From an uncultured Christensenella sp. (lineage in GTDB: Bacteria > Bacillota > Clostridia > Christensenellales > UBA1242), in the NCBI GenBank assembly GCA_910584815.1, contig CAJUBT010000008.1:1-57762 (forward strand): 57,762 nucleotides of DNA, given 5' to 3'. This document shows, piece after piece, positions 1-10,300 of this stretch (positions within the stretch are counted from its first letter, which is position 1; the number at the start of each line of letters is the position of its first letter). The notes under the pieces are model-generated. The model was not told the DNA's origin. It did no database searches and was given only the letters and a program-made list of their open reading frames with translations. Made by a program: the position numbers and the translations under genes.

Positions 1-223
1 TAAAACATACCCCATAACAATTAAAAAATCTAAAAGAAAACCCAAATCCCATAAAACATATTAAAATTCCTGTTGACTTTCTTTTAAAGAATTAATAAAA
101 TATTAATGTTAACTTATTTAATGGAATTTTGTTTATAGTTGTTTCAATTTAATTTTTATTACTAAAAATTAGATTTACAAAATTTACACCTATATAAAAT
201 TTATCTTTCTTTATAACTTATAT

Positions 224-298
224 GCTAATGTGGCTCAGGGGTAGAGCACGTCCTTGGTAAGGACGGGGTCGCGGGTCCGATTCCCGCCATTAGCTCCA
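224..298 (+). tRNA. tRNA-Thr (anticodon GGT)
   Basis: A full cloverleaf is visible. The acceptor arms GCTAATG and CATTAGC pair, and the D arm carries GGCTCAGGGGTAGAGC. The anticodon stem CGTCC/GGACG encloses loop TTGGTAA, giving anticodon GGT, which reads threonine ACC/ACT codons. The T arm GCGGG-TCCGATT-CCCGC is intact. The CCA end is encoded at 296-298. A hairpin terminator follows 15 bases later. Confidence 0.95.
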
Positions 299-312
299 AA
301 TTGAAAAAATAT

Positions 313-342
313 AAAAGCATTCTCTAATAGGAATGCTTTTTT
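313..342 (+). terminator. terminator after tRNA-Thr
   Basis: Inverted repeat AAAAGCATTC / GAATGCTTTT with an 8-base loop, followed by a run of T. It ends the tRNA transcript. Confidence 0.8.
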
Positions 343-582
343 AATTTAATAATTTTCTAAAAAAATTGAATAAAAGCAAAATGTAAAATTAGAAGGAAGA
401 ATTATTATTAATTGTTTTGTAAAAAATTTGAAAAGTTATTTTAGTTTGTTTATTTTTTTAATTTTTAAATATTGGATGATTTTATTGTTTGTTTATCTTT
501 TAAAAAATAAATATAATAAGTATATAAATTGTAAAAAAGATAACATTCTTGGATATATGTTAAATTTTTGAGGAGTTAGTTA

Positions 583-1374
583 ATGAATAAGAGAAAAGAT
601 ATAATGGATGAATTTTATAGCAATCATAATGAAGATGTAAGACTTATTAAAAGTTATCACGGTCAACTTGAATATTTTACTACAATGACTTATATTCATA
701 AATTTCTAAAACCAAATATGAAGGTTTTAGAAATTGGGGCAGGAACAGGAAGATATTCAGTTGTGCTTGCAAAAGAATGTTTAGAAGTTACAGCAATAGA
801 ATATGTTGAAAAGAATGTAGAAGTTTTAAAACAAAACTCTAGAGGATTAAATAACTTATTTGCATTTCAAGGGGATGCTGTTAATTTGGAAAAGTTTTGT
901 GATAACACTTTTGATATGGTGCTAAGTTTAGGTCCATTATATCACCTTTATTCAAGAGAAGAGCAAGAAAGAGCTATTGATGAAGCAATTAGGGTTGCAA
1001 AAGGGAATGGAATTATTATGTTTGCCTATATTCCCGTATCATCGTTTATTTTTGGTAGTTATATGAATGGGAACCTGAAATATGGCTTAAGTCAAAACTT
1101 TGATGAAAATTTTAATGTTTTACATTTTCCAGAACAAAAATTTACAGGCTTTGATATTAACGAGTTTGAGTTGATGTTAAGGAATAAAAACATTGAGAAG
1201 TTGAATTCTTTAACAACAGATGGCATTTTAAGCATTGTTGAAAACACAAAAGATTTTAAAATGTCGAATGAAGATTTTGAACTTTTTAAAACTTATCATT
1301 TACATATTTGTGAAAAACCCGAAATGCAGGGAATGGCTAACCATATGTTATATATTTGCAAAAAAATTAAATAG
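583..1374 (+). CDS. class I SAM-dependent methyltransferase
   Basis: 263 residues. The SAM-binding motif I, VLEIGAGTGRYS, lies at residues 48-59. An acidic residue follows in TAIEYVEKNVEVL, and motif IV-like LSLGPLYHLYS comes later. This is the common Methyltransf_11/25 fold, a cytoplasmic enzyme that moves a methyl group from S-adenosylmethionine to an unidentified substrate. The start is an ATG 10 bases after GAGGAG. It stands alone, between the tRNA-Thr terminator and a convergent XRE regulator from which it is separated by a shared hairpin. The substrate cannot be told from the sequence; the C-terminal third shows no diagnostic motif. Confidence 0.85.
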   Translation: MNKRKDIMDEFYSNHNEDVRLIKSYHGQLEYFTTMTYIHKFLKPNMKVLEIGAGTGRYSVVLAKECLEVTAIEYVEKNVEVLKQNSRGLNNLFAFQGDAVNLEKFCDNTFDMVLSLGPLYHLYSREEQERAIDEAIRVAKGNGIIMFAYIPVSSFIFGSYMNGNLKYGLSQNFDENFNVLHFPEQKFTGFDINEFELMLRNKNIEKLNSLTTDGILSIVENTKDFKMSNEDFELFKTYHLHICEKPEMQGMANHMLYICKKIK

Positions 1375-1440
1375 TTTTATTTTCAAAAATATTATTTAAA
1401 TAAAAGGTTTTTATTATATAAAAAATAATAAAGAAAAAAT

Positions 1441-1482
1441 AAAAAAACTTAACTTTAAAAATTTTTAAGTTAAGTTTTTTTA
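1441..1482. terminator. bidirectional terminator
   Basis: Inverted repeat AAAAAACTTAACTT / AAGTTAAGTTTTTT with A/T runs on both sides, between two convergent genes. It would serve both strands. Confidence 0.75.
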
Positions 1483-1516
1483 ATTTGTATTTAATTAAAA
1501 TAAATTATTAAATTTA

Positions 1517-2113
1517 TTATTTCTTTGCCTTTTTTCTTTTAAGATTAGACCATAAAATAATTATTATTTCAATTGGAATGCCAAGAATAAAAATCATCCA
1601 CATTTTATAGGCAAGGAACTGAATAAAAACTGCAATTAAAATTGTCCACACCATTATGCTTTGTAGGTAAACGGAATATTCCTTTTTCCCCCAAAACATA
1701 TTTGCAATAACTGCAACAATTGCTGTTGTAGGCACAGCCCAAACAAAAATTTTCCAATAGGTTATATGTAAAATTATATCGGAGTAAACAAAAATTATGG
1801 TTGCAAGTAACCAAACAATAGAAATAGCAAGAAGAGTTGTAATTAAGTGGTTACCCATTTGGGATTTTGTGTATTGCTTTTCTTTTTCTCTCTTATCTTC
1901 AGTGCTGATAAGGTAGTCGAAGGACACATTAAATAAATCACAAATTTTAAGAAGAATATCTATGTCTGGTAAGGTGTCTCCGCGTTCCCAGCGAGAAACT
2001 GCTTTATCGGAATAATTAAGTTTTTCGGCAAGTTCTACTTGCGTTAATTTATTTGTTTTTCTTAATTCGCAAATGTTATTTGCAATTATCTTTTTTATAT
2101 CTTTTTCTTCCAT
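1517..2113 (-). CDS. XRE-family regulator with C-terminal membrane helices
   Basis: 198 residues. Residues 10-65 form a Cro/C1-type helix-turn-helix (ELRKTNKLTQVELAEKL, then YSDKAVSRWERGDTLPDI), the DNA-binding domain of XRE regulators. Residues 85-190 contain about four hydrophobic helices, so the protein is a membrane-tethered repressor-like type common in Firmicutes. The target is unknown. No ribosome binding site precedes the ATG. Instead a promoter-like TATAAT lies 6 bases upstream, which suggests a leaderless message. The divergent neighbour is more than 500 bases away. The Lys-rich end KRKKAKK is typical of a cytosolic tail. Confidence 0.85.
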   Translation of the reverse strand: MEEKDIKKIIANNICELRKTNKLTQVELAEKLNYSDKAVSRWERGDTLPDIDILLKICDLFNVSFDYLISTEDKREKEKQYTKSQMGNHLITTLLAISIVWLLATIIFVYSDIILHITYWKIFVWAVPTTAIVAVIANMFWGKKEYSVYLQSIMVWTILIAVFIQFLAYKMWMIFILGIPIEIIIILWSNLKRKKAKK

Positions 2114-2119
2114 ATTTGC

Positions 2120-2149
2120 ATTATATCATTATAAATGTGTTAAAAACAA
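2120..2149 (-). promoter_or_regulatory. candidate promoter giving a leaderless XRE mRNA
   Basis: On the minus strand, TTGTTT (2144-2149), an 18-base spacer and TATAAT (2120-2125) end 6 bases before the ATG at 2113. Transcription would then start at or next to the start codon, and no Shine-Dalgarno sequence is present. Confidence 0.45.
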
Positions 2150-2615
2150 GTGTTTTTAATCTTTTTTTCTCAAAATCTACAAAGGTGAGAATTGCTATTT
2201 CTCCTAATCACCATCACAGTAGAGTTAAGTTTTAAAATCTCAAAACGGTAGATTGAATTTGTTAAAATTCTGTTGTATTATATAATATATAAATTTGTGG
2301 GGTTATGCACTAAATTGGCAGAAAATATAATAACTCAAACAAATTTGTATGAAGTTAAATTAAAAAATATTACTTTACATAATAAAAATTAAATTAACTT
2401 TTTAAATTGAAATTAAAGCACTAACAAAAAATTAAAATACAACTTAAAGTTTTAAAATTTTAGGATTAAGGTTTTGTTTAAAAATATAGATAAAAAGACA
2501 TTTTAAATTTTACCAAAATAAATTAATTTTAAATTATAAAGAGTTAGCAATTAAATTAGTTAGAAAAATTAAAAATAGTTTTTTAAAAAATTTAGAAAAA
2601 GGAGAGAACAAGAAA
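2150..2615. other. AT-rich intergenic region
   Basis: About 470 bases of mostly A/T sequence before the giant lipoprotein gene. It ends in the ribosome binding site GGAGAG. It must hold the promoter of the 2616-13369 operon. I see no convincing RNA gene or ORF in it. Confidence 0.5.
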
Positions 2616-5600
2616 ATGAAAAATAAATTAAACATTTTAAAGTGTTTTATTCTTATTATTATTTCAGCATTTACTTTAAGTGGTTGTTCTCTTATGGATA
2701 TATTATTTCCAACCGATGAAGTTGAAAAATTTAGTTTTAGTGGTTATGTGTTTGCCGATAATGTTGCATTGCCACAAGCAAAGGTTTCTTGTGGAGTAAC
2801 TGAAACGGTTACTGATGAAAGAGGTTTTTATAGTTTTTCTGGTTTAACAAAAGTTGTTCAAGTTCAGGTTAGTAAGGAAGGTTACTTTTTTGATGATTCT
2901 TTAGTTTATGTTAAGAGTAACCGAAATGATGTTAACTTTGAAGGTAACGAATATTTTGATATAAGTGGCATTGTTAAAAATGGTGATGTTAATGTTGTTG
3001 GTGCAGAGGTTACTATAGTTAGCAATGCAGGAACATATAAATCGGTAACAAATAATTTAGGTAATTTCTATTTCTCTAATATAGCAGGCAAAGCAAGCGT
3101 TAGTGCTAAGTTTGAAGATGTTTCTTTTTTTACAAAAGAAATTGATAAAGAAAGCGAATTTGTAACAATAAATTCGGCTATAAATATTACAGGAAAAATT
3201 GTTTGTGATGAAGAGGCAACTGCACAAGATTTTAATTTGAAATTAAACGATGAAATAGTTAAAGATGCTATTAAAGTAAAAGAAGGTAAGCTATTTTTTA
3301 ATTTAAACAATGTTGTGCCAAATTCCGTTGTAAAACTTGAAAGTGAAAATTATTTTGTAGAAAATGACACAATTATTGTTACAGATGAAAATGAAATTAG
3401 TTTTAATTGTGAAAAATTTTATTCTGTTAGTGTTGAAGCAATAAGTGGTGAAACGAAACTGCAAAACGCCATTGTTACTAAAAATGGAGAAGTTGTTGCC
3501 GAAACTAAAGTTGATGGAAAATATGTTTTAAATAATTTACACGGTGAAAATGTTTTTGGTGCTACGTTAAATGGTTTTGTTTTTGAAAATAAAATAAGCA
3601 ATGCTAAAAATACAGAAATAAAATTAATTGGCAAATTTAATTTGCAAATTAATGTTGCCACAGATAATAACCAATTTGAAAATATTAAAATTTTTGTAAA
3701 TGAAAACTGTGTTGATGTTTTAAATTCTTCTTTAGTTTTTAATGAAGTTGAACTAAATAGCATTGTAACAGTTTTAACCGATGATTATTATATTTCAAAC
3801 TCAGTTATAGAAATAGAAAGCTTAGAACCTGTAACTATAAATTTATTTAAATTTTACTCTTTAAACTTACTTGCGACCTTTAATGGAAATGCTTTACCTC
3901 AAACGAATGTAACCATAAATGGTGAAGCCTATGAATTAAACACAAATGGTGAATTGGTTGTGGATAACTTGTATGGCGAAAATTTGTTAGAATTAAGTTT
4001 AAATGGTTATAAATTTGATAGCTACATAATTAACTTTAACACAAATATAATTAACGCTGTTGCTAAAAAGTTGTTTAACTTAAATGGCAAGGTGCTTAGT
4101 GGTAATTTGTTAATAGAAAATGCAAAAGTTGAAATTAATGGTTTAGAAACATTAACTAACGCTAATGGAGAATTTAGCTTTGAAAATTTGTTTGAAGATG
4201 GCAACATTTTTGTTACAAAACAAGGTTATAATGTAGCAGAAATTCACTTTGATATTGATGGTGAATATGTTGAAATTAATTTAACTTATAATGTTACTGG
4301 CAAAGTTATGTGTGGTGATAACTTAGTTAGCGGAGTGAAGGTTAGTTGTGGAGATATTACAAGCATAACAGAAGAAGATGGAACTTTTACTTTACAGAAT
4401 TTGCAGGGTGAAGCAGAAATTGTTTTTGAAAAAGAGTATTATAACATTCAATCAATAACAACCATTTTTGGCGAAGATGTTATTGCTAATGCAACTTTTT
4501 ATATAGTTGGTTTGGTAACAGATAGCACAGGTAACCCAATAGATAATTTGTTAATTATTTTAAGCGATGTTATAAACAACGAAACTCAAACAGTTTACAC
4601 AAATAATGGTAATTATGAATTTAACAATTTAACAAGCGAATATCTTTTAACCTATGAAGAAGTAGACTTTACTTTAAAACCAAATTATCATACAGTAACA
4701 GTTGGTGGGGAATATAATTTTTCAAATAGCGGCTATGGTTTTAGTGGTAGGGTTATGTGTGGAAACAATGCAGTTTCAAATGTTTTAATAACTGCTGGAG
4801 ACAAAACAACTTATACTGATGCACAAGGTTACTATACATTTGCTTTAATTACTAAAGAAACAACTTTAACTTTATATAAAAAAGGTTATACCTTTAACAA
4901 TAATAACCTTAACATTAGTGATGTATATGATGGCAGAGATGATGTTAACTTTACCTGTTCCTATAGCATTTTGGGCAAAATTATTAGTGGTAATACTCCA
5001 ATAGAAAATGCAAAAGTTAGCATTAATGGCAGAGAAACATTATCCGATAATAACGGAAATTATGAAATTGACAATTTAGAAGGCAATGGCAATATTGAAA
5101 TTTCAAAGCAAGGTTATACCTTTATTGGGGAAACTTTTGTTGATGGTTATAACACTTTCAATTTCAAAGCTTATTATGCTGCTGTTTATAAAGTAGTAAC
5201 AGGAACCATAAGTGTTAAGGGTGTGCAAGTTACTTTAAATGATAATGTTTATACAACAGATGAGAATGGAATTATAGAAATTGATAATGCTGAAATAGGT
5301 TTTATTATAACACTTTCAAAACAAGGCTATAACTTTACAAATGTAACATTAAATGGTTATGAAGAAAATCCAGTAGAAATTAATTGCTCTTATAATGTAA
5401 CTGGTGTGGTTTATAGTGGAACAGAAGTTGTTGAAAATTGTTTGGTTACAGTGGGAAATTTAAATGTTTTTACTAATGCTAGTGGGGAATTTTCTTTTAA
5501 TGGTTTAGTGGGGGAAAATATTATAACCTACTCCTTAGAAAATTTCCAATTTGAAGATAGTTTAGTTAAAGCCCCAATAAATTTAGAAGTTTATGCAAAG

Positions 5601-7346
5601 TATTCTGTAACAGGTGTTGTTAAAGTTGGAGAAACTTTTTTAAGCAATGTAACCGTAACAGCTGGCAAATTTACAACAACCACAAATGGTGCAGGAAGGT
5701 TTGAAATTTCTGGACTTACAACCAGAGTAACTATAGTTTTGGAAAAAGAAGGTTACGAATTTGAGGGTAATTTTGAAGTAAACTCTCCTTGCAATTTAGA
5801 ATTTTTTGCAACTTATAGCATATGTGGCTATGTTACAAGCGGTTCTACTGGTGTTGAAGGGGTATTAGTAACTTCTAGCCTTGGCGGGAAGGGAATAGAA
5901 ACGAATATAGATGGTTTTTATAAAATTACAGGTCAAACAGGTATTGTAACCTTAACTTTTGAAAAAGATGGTTATAAAACTCATACCTCACAAGAAATTA
6001 ATGGATACATAAACAACCTTAACATTAATTTAAGTTATAGTGTTGTTATAAATTTCTCTGGCGTGGAAGATTTTAGTGGTATATATATTAGTGTTAATGG
6101 AGTTAGAAAAGAATATTCCGCCAGAACTGTAACAATAAGCGATTTAACTGGAACAAACAATTTAAAATTTAGCAAAACTGGTTACTCTTTAACACCAAGC
6201 GAATACGGCGTTGAAGGCTATACAGTAATTAACATTACAATTGTGCGTTATTACGAAGCAAACTTTACAGTTAAAACTGATAATGATATAATGATAGATG
6301 ATGTTACTTTACAAGTTGGAACAAAGCAAGCCCAAAGCTTAGGCAATGGAAAGTATATCGCAAGTGAACTTAGTGGTAAAATTAATGTGTTTGTAGATTT
6401 ATCAGTTAAAGATAGTTCTGGTAATAGCATTTACTCAAAACGCATTGCAGGCCCAACAATCGATAGCGAAGGTAATTACAACATTATTGTTAATAATTCA
6501 GATTACGCATATTTTATGTTTGTGCGTGCTTATCAGCGTTTAAGAGAAAGTTATGCCTACAGAGTTAGTGTTAATGGTGTTGTTACCCCACAAACAAGTT
6601 TAGCAGGAAAACAAAAAGTGGGAATGACCTATAAAAAAGTTGGTGATGAAAGATTATACGAAAATTTAAACTTTGGTAATGGTGCCGCTGGAGTTGAGCC
6701 AAAAGTTAGTGTGTTAACTTATACAAACTTTAAAACTAAAAAAGTTAAATACGAAATGGTTAAAGGCGATAGCAACGTAAAAGATAACTTAACCGCAAAT
6801 TATAGTTGCAATTTTACAGAAACCGATTATCAAGGCTACCAAAGCAAATTTGGAATTTCGCCAGAGGGGTTCTTCCCATATAACATAACAAACGATACAA
6901 TAAAACTTGGCACAATGTCTAATTTAAGTTATAATAATAACCAGTATCAGTTTACAGTTCAGTTCGGAACAGGGAAAAGTTCCCCTGCTAACGATTTGGT
7001 TATTGCTAACTACAGAACATTAATGAACGAAATGGTAAAAGGTCAATCTATAAAACAATATAACTATATAAAACTAACTTTTGTTTTTGATGAATTAGGC
7101 AATATAAAAACTTTTAGCACTAACGAACAATATGTTGTTGTTGCTCCAATTGTTGGAGATATAGATACAAATGGAGAAATTGCCTACATATACACAACAA
7201 GTAACGATGAAAGTATAAATAAAATAGATATTTCAAGTAATAGTGCAATTCGCAACACAATTAACGAAACCTTGCCACAAGAAACAAAAAACACAATAGA
7301 AACTATTAACACTTACATTTTAAATAAAAGGAGAGAACTAGTATGA
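2616..7346 (+). CDS. giant repeat-containing surface lipoprotein
   Basis: 1576 residues. A lipoprotein signal peptide ends in the lipobox LSGC, placing the lipid-modified cysteine at residue 24, so it should be anchored to the outer face of the membrane. From about residue 38 to 1200 it is built of some 14 repeats of 75-90 residues of the carboxypeptidase-regulatory/Ig-like beta-sandwich type. A recurrent unit reads SGxV, then AxVxxG, T(D/N)xxGxFxFxxL, and a KxGYxF-like strand. Residues 1211-1576 are a different, non-repetitive region I do not recognise. Its TGA stop overlaps the next ATG by four bases (ATGA), so translation of the two giants is coupled. Likely role: an extended cell-surface stalk, adhesin or glycan-interacting protein; the ligand is unknown. 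Confidence 0.8.
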   Translation: MKNKLNILKCFILIIISAFTLSGCSLMDILFPTDEVEKFSFSGYVFADNVALPQAKVSCGVTETVTDERGFYSFSGLTKVVQVQVSKEGYFFDDSLVYVKSNRNDVNFEGNEYFDISGIVKNGDVNVVGAEVTIVSNAGTYKSVTNNLGNFYFSNIAGKASVSAKFEDVSFFTKEIDKESEFVTINSAINITGKIVCDEEATAQDFNLKLNDEIVKDAIKVKEGKLFFNLNNVVPNSVVKLESENYFVENDTIIVTDENEISFNCEKFYSVSVEAISGETKLQNAIVTKNGEVVAETKVDGKYVLNNLHGENVFGATLNGFVFENKISNAKNTEIKLIGKFNLQINVATDNNQFENIKIFVNENCVDVLNSSLVFNEVELNSIVTVLTDDYYISNSVIEIESLEPVTINLFKFYSLNLLATFNGNALPQTNVTINGEAYELNTNGELVVDNLYGENLLELSLNGYKFDSYIINFNTNIINAVAKKLFNLNGKVLSGNLLIENAKVEINGLETLTNANGEFSFENLFEDGNIFVTKQGYNVAEIHFDIDGEYVEINLTYNVTGKVMCGDNLVSGVKVSCGDITSITEEDGTFTLQNLQGEAEIVFEKEYYNIQSITTIFGEDVIANATFYIVGLVTDSTGNPIDNLLIILSDVINNETQTVYTNNGNYEFNNLTSEYLLTYEEVDFTLKPNYHTVTVGGEYNFSNSGYGFSGRVMCGNNAVSNVLITAGDKTTYTDAQGYYTFALITKETTLTLYKKGYTFNNNNLNISDVYDGRDDVNFTCSYSILGKIISGNTPIENAKVSINGRETLSDNNGNYEIDNLEGNGNIEISKQGYTFIGETFVDGYNTFNFKAYYAAVYKVVTGTISVKGVQVTLNDNVYTTDENGIIEIDNAEIGFIITLSKQGYNFTNVTLNGYEENPVEINCSYNVTGVVYSGTEVVENCLVTVGNLNVFTNASGEFSFNGLVGENIITYSLENFQFEDSLVKAPINLEVYAKYSVTGVVKVGETFLSNVTVTAGKFTTTTNGAGRFEISGLTTRVTIVLEKEGYEFEGNFEVNSPCNLEFFATYSICGYVTSGSTGVEGVLVTSSLGGKGIETNIDGFYKITGQTGIVTLTFEKDGYKTHTSQEINGYINNLNINLSYSVVINFSGVEDFSGIYISVNGVRKEYSARTVTISDLTGTNNLKFSKTGYSLTPSEYGVEGYTVINITIVRYYEANFTVKTDNDIMIDDVTLQVGTKQAQSLGNGKYIASELSGKINVFVDLSVKDSSGNSIYSKRIAGPTIDSEGNYNIIVNNSDYAYFMFVRAYQRLRESYAYRVSVNGVVTPQTSLAGKQKVGMTYKKVGDERLYENLNFGNGAAGVEPKVSVLTYTNFKTKKVKYEMVKGDSNVKDNLTANYSCNFTETDYQGYQSKFGISPEGFFPYNITNDTIKLGTMSNLSYNNNQYQFTVQFGTGKSSPANDLVIANYRTLMNEMVKGQSIKQYNYIKLTFVFDELGNIKTFSTNEQYVVVAPIVGDIDTNGEIAYIYTTSNDESINKIDISSNSAIRNTINETLPQETKNTIETINTYILNKRRELV

Positions 7347-10300
7347 AAAATTTTAAAACCTTCATTTGCATTGCAATTTGTTTAGTTGCTAGTTTTGCTG
7401 TTCTCCTCCTTTCCCCTTTTACCATAAACGCTTTTGCAGGTGTTGAAGATGCTGGTAAGAGTTATGCACAAAACACTCAAACAAGGTTTTTAACAATTAA
7501 CAATAACAAAACCGTTTTGTTTGATGACCATATAGAAAATTTATACACAATTAGTTCTTGTAACAATAGCACCAGTGGCGGTAATAGTGGCGATATTAGT
7601 TACGATAAAAATAATAAATCAATTAAGTTTACAACTTCTTCTAATGCAATAGATAAAAAGAACCCAAGAATAGAAACTGCCTTTAAACTTAATGGTAAAT
7701 ATAAAAGGGCAGTGGAAAAAGGCTTAATAACTGTTACTTTAAAGGTTAAGGTAGAAAATAAAAACGCTTCCACCGAAATTGGTTTTCAAGAAGGAACAAT
7801 TAACACAAACGGAGGAGATGGTTTTTCAGGCTGGAATTCTAAGAATGGAAGTTATGCTACCGTAAAAGATTTAGGTTCTTTGCAAAAAGAAGGAGATAAC
7901 TATGTTCTTAGTTTTGTTCCAACAACTACCGACATCTTATTAGTTTTTGCAAATAATAAAAGTGGTGGCGGAATTAACACAAACGAATTAACTATAACAA
8001 ATCCAACCATAGAATTAACTCGTAATGCTTCCCCAACTATAAATATTAGTGACCTTTTAGTTAATGGGAAAGTTTCCGATTCTAGTTGGACTGCTCAAGC
8101 AAAAACTTTAACCTTTAATGTATCTGATAATAATTTTGGAATAGATTATGTTACAATTAATGGCGAAAAAGTTGAATGTGATGAAAACAGCATAAACAAT
8201 GATACTTTAAAAACATATTCATATCTTGTAAATTCAATAGCAGAAACTAACTATACAATAACCGCTTACGATTATTTAGGTGGAACAACATCGGTTAGCA
8301 AAAAAGTTGGTTTTGTAGATTCTCAAGATGTTAGCGATGTTACTATTAATGCAGAAAATTCTTATCACGAAAAAAACATAACAATAGATATATCTTTTGA
8401 AGAAGACACCACTCATAGCCACGATAGTGTTTATTACACTTTAATAGATAATTCTACTGGGGAAGACCCAACTCCAAACCCAAATGATACAACTGGTAAA
8501 ACTAAAGAGGTTCCTCATCAAAATGGAAGATATACATTTAATTTTTCTTTTGAATTTGATGGAGAATATACTTTAACTATTTTAATTTGCGATGAAGCTG
8601 GTCATCAAAAAACATTTTCAAAAACCTTTACAATAGATAGTGTTAAGCGTAGAGTTAATGTTACAAGTCATAATGGTACATATAATATAACAGGCGTTTA
8701 TAGCGATGAGCAAGGATATTACACTTGGAACGGAGAAAGTATCACCTTAACTTACAACGCTAACGAAAACTTTAATTTTTACAAACTTCTTCGTAATGGT
8801 AGCGAAATGCAAACTAATGGCAGTGTTTATAATTACACTTGTAAAGATGCTGATATTAATATAGAAATTTTTAATAGATTTGTTGTTGATTTAAACGCAG
8901 TTGAAAGTTATGAATTTAGTGAAGATGGCACAAATTTAATTTATTCTTTAAATTCAAATTATTTGGTAAATGTTTTATCTAGGGAAGAATTGTCTAACAT
9001 TTTACAAGAAAATTTAGATGGTTTAACAGAAGAAGAAATACTACAAAAAGTTGATAGTTTAATAAATTCAAATTTAATTTTAACAATTAAAACAAATGGC
9101 TTTGTGGCAGATAGCATATATAACGTTGGCTCATATTTTGTTAGTTATAAAATAGACACACCAAATTTTACAGGTTCTAATAGTTTTAACATTTTAGTTA
9201 CTCCTAAAATTTTGCAAGTGGAATTTTTAGAAAATAATTTTACTTATAATGGTAAGGTTCAAAATGTTAATTTTGTTCAAATACCAAACCAAACTGTAAA
9301 TGTAAAATATTATTCAGTTTTGGAAGATGGCTCTGTTAGCAGCACGGAAACTTCACTTTTAAATGCTGGAACTTATAAAGCAGTTTTAACTTTAAATAAT
9401 GCTAACTATACGCTTTCTAATGGAGAAATAATTTTAACAATTAATAAAAAACAAGTTGAAGTTAAGGTAGAAAATACCACCTTCAAATATAATGCAAACA
9501 ATCAAAACATAATATATTCCCTAACAGAAGATATAGATTGTGTTGTTAATTATTTTAATAATGATGGCAATTTAGTTAACAATTTTAAAAATGCTGGAGA
9601 ATATTCCTATTCAGTTTTACCTTTAGATGAAGTTAATTATGAATTTATAAATAATTCTGGTAAATGCACAATTTTAAAAATTACAGCAAACATTCAAGTT
9701 AATAAAATTGTTTATGATTATACTGGTAATGCTTTAACATTAATTTATTCTGTTACAGATGAAAATGGTGAAGAAGTAATAGTTAACAATTTAACCATAA
9801 CCTATTTTGTTAATGGAGAAGTTGCAAATTTTATCGAACCAAATAATTACTCTTTTAGTTTTGATACAATAGATAGAGATAACTATATTTTAGGTGGCAC
9901 ACTAACAGGAACTGCAACAATTAAGAAAACTAAAATATTTGTTTTTGTTTCTAATACAGAATACGAATATACAGGCAGTGAAATAAAATTAAATTATTAT
10001 TTCTTGAACGAAGAGAATGAAAAGTTAGATGCCCTTAATAATATTTCTCTTGAATTTATAAAAAATGGGCAAGTTACAAACTTTATTGATTGTGGCGAAT
10101 ACGAATATAATTTTGTAACAAGCGATGTTAATTATGAAATTATTTTTAATAACAAAACATCCTTAACCATAGTTCCTGCAGTTTTAAATGTTCAAGTTTT
10201 AAATAATACCTATACCTATAATAGTTTAGGAAATTTATTAAACTATGTAATATTGTCAAATAATAATGTGAACTTTACAGATAATGAAAACATAATTTTA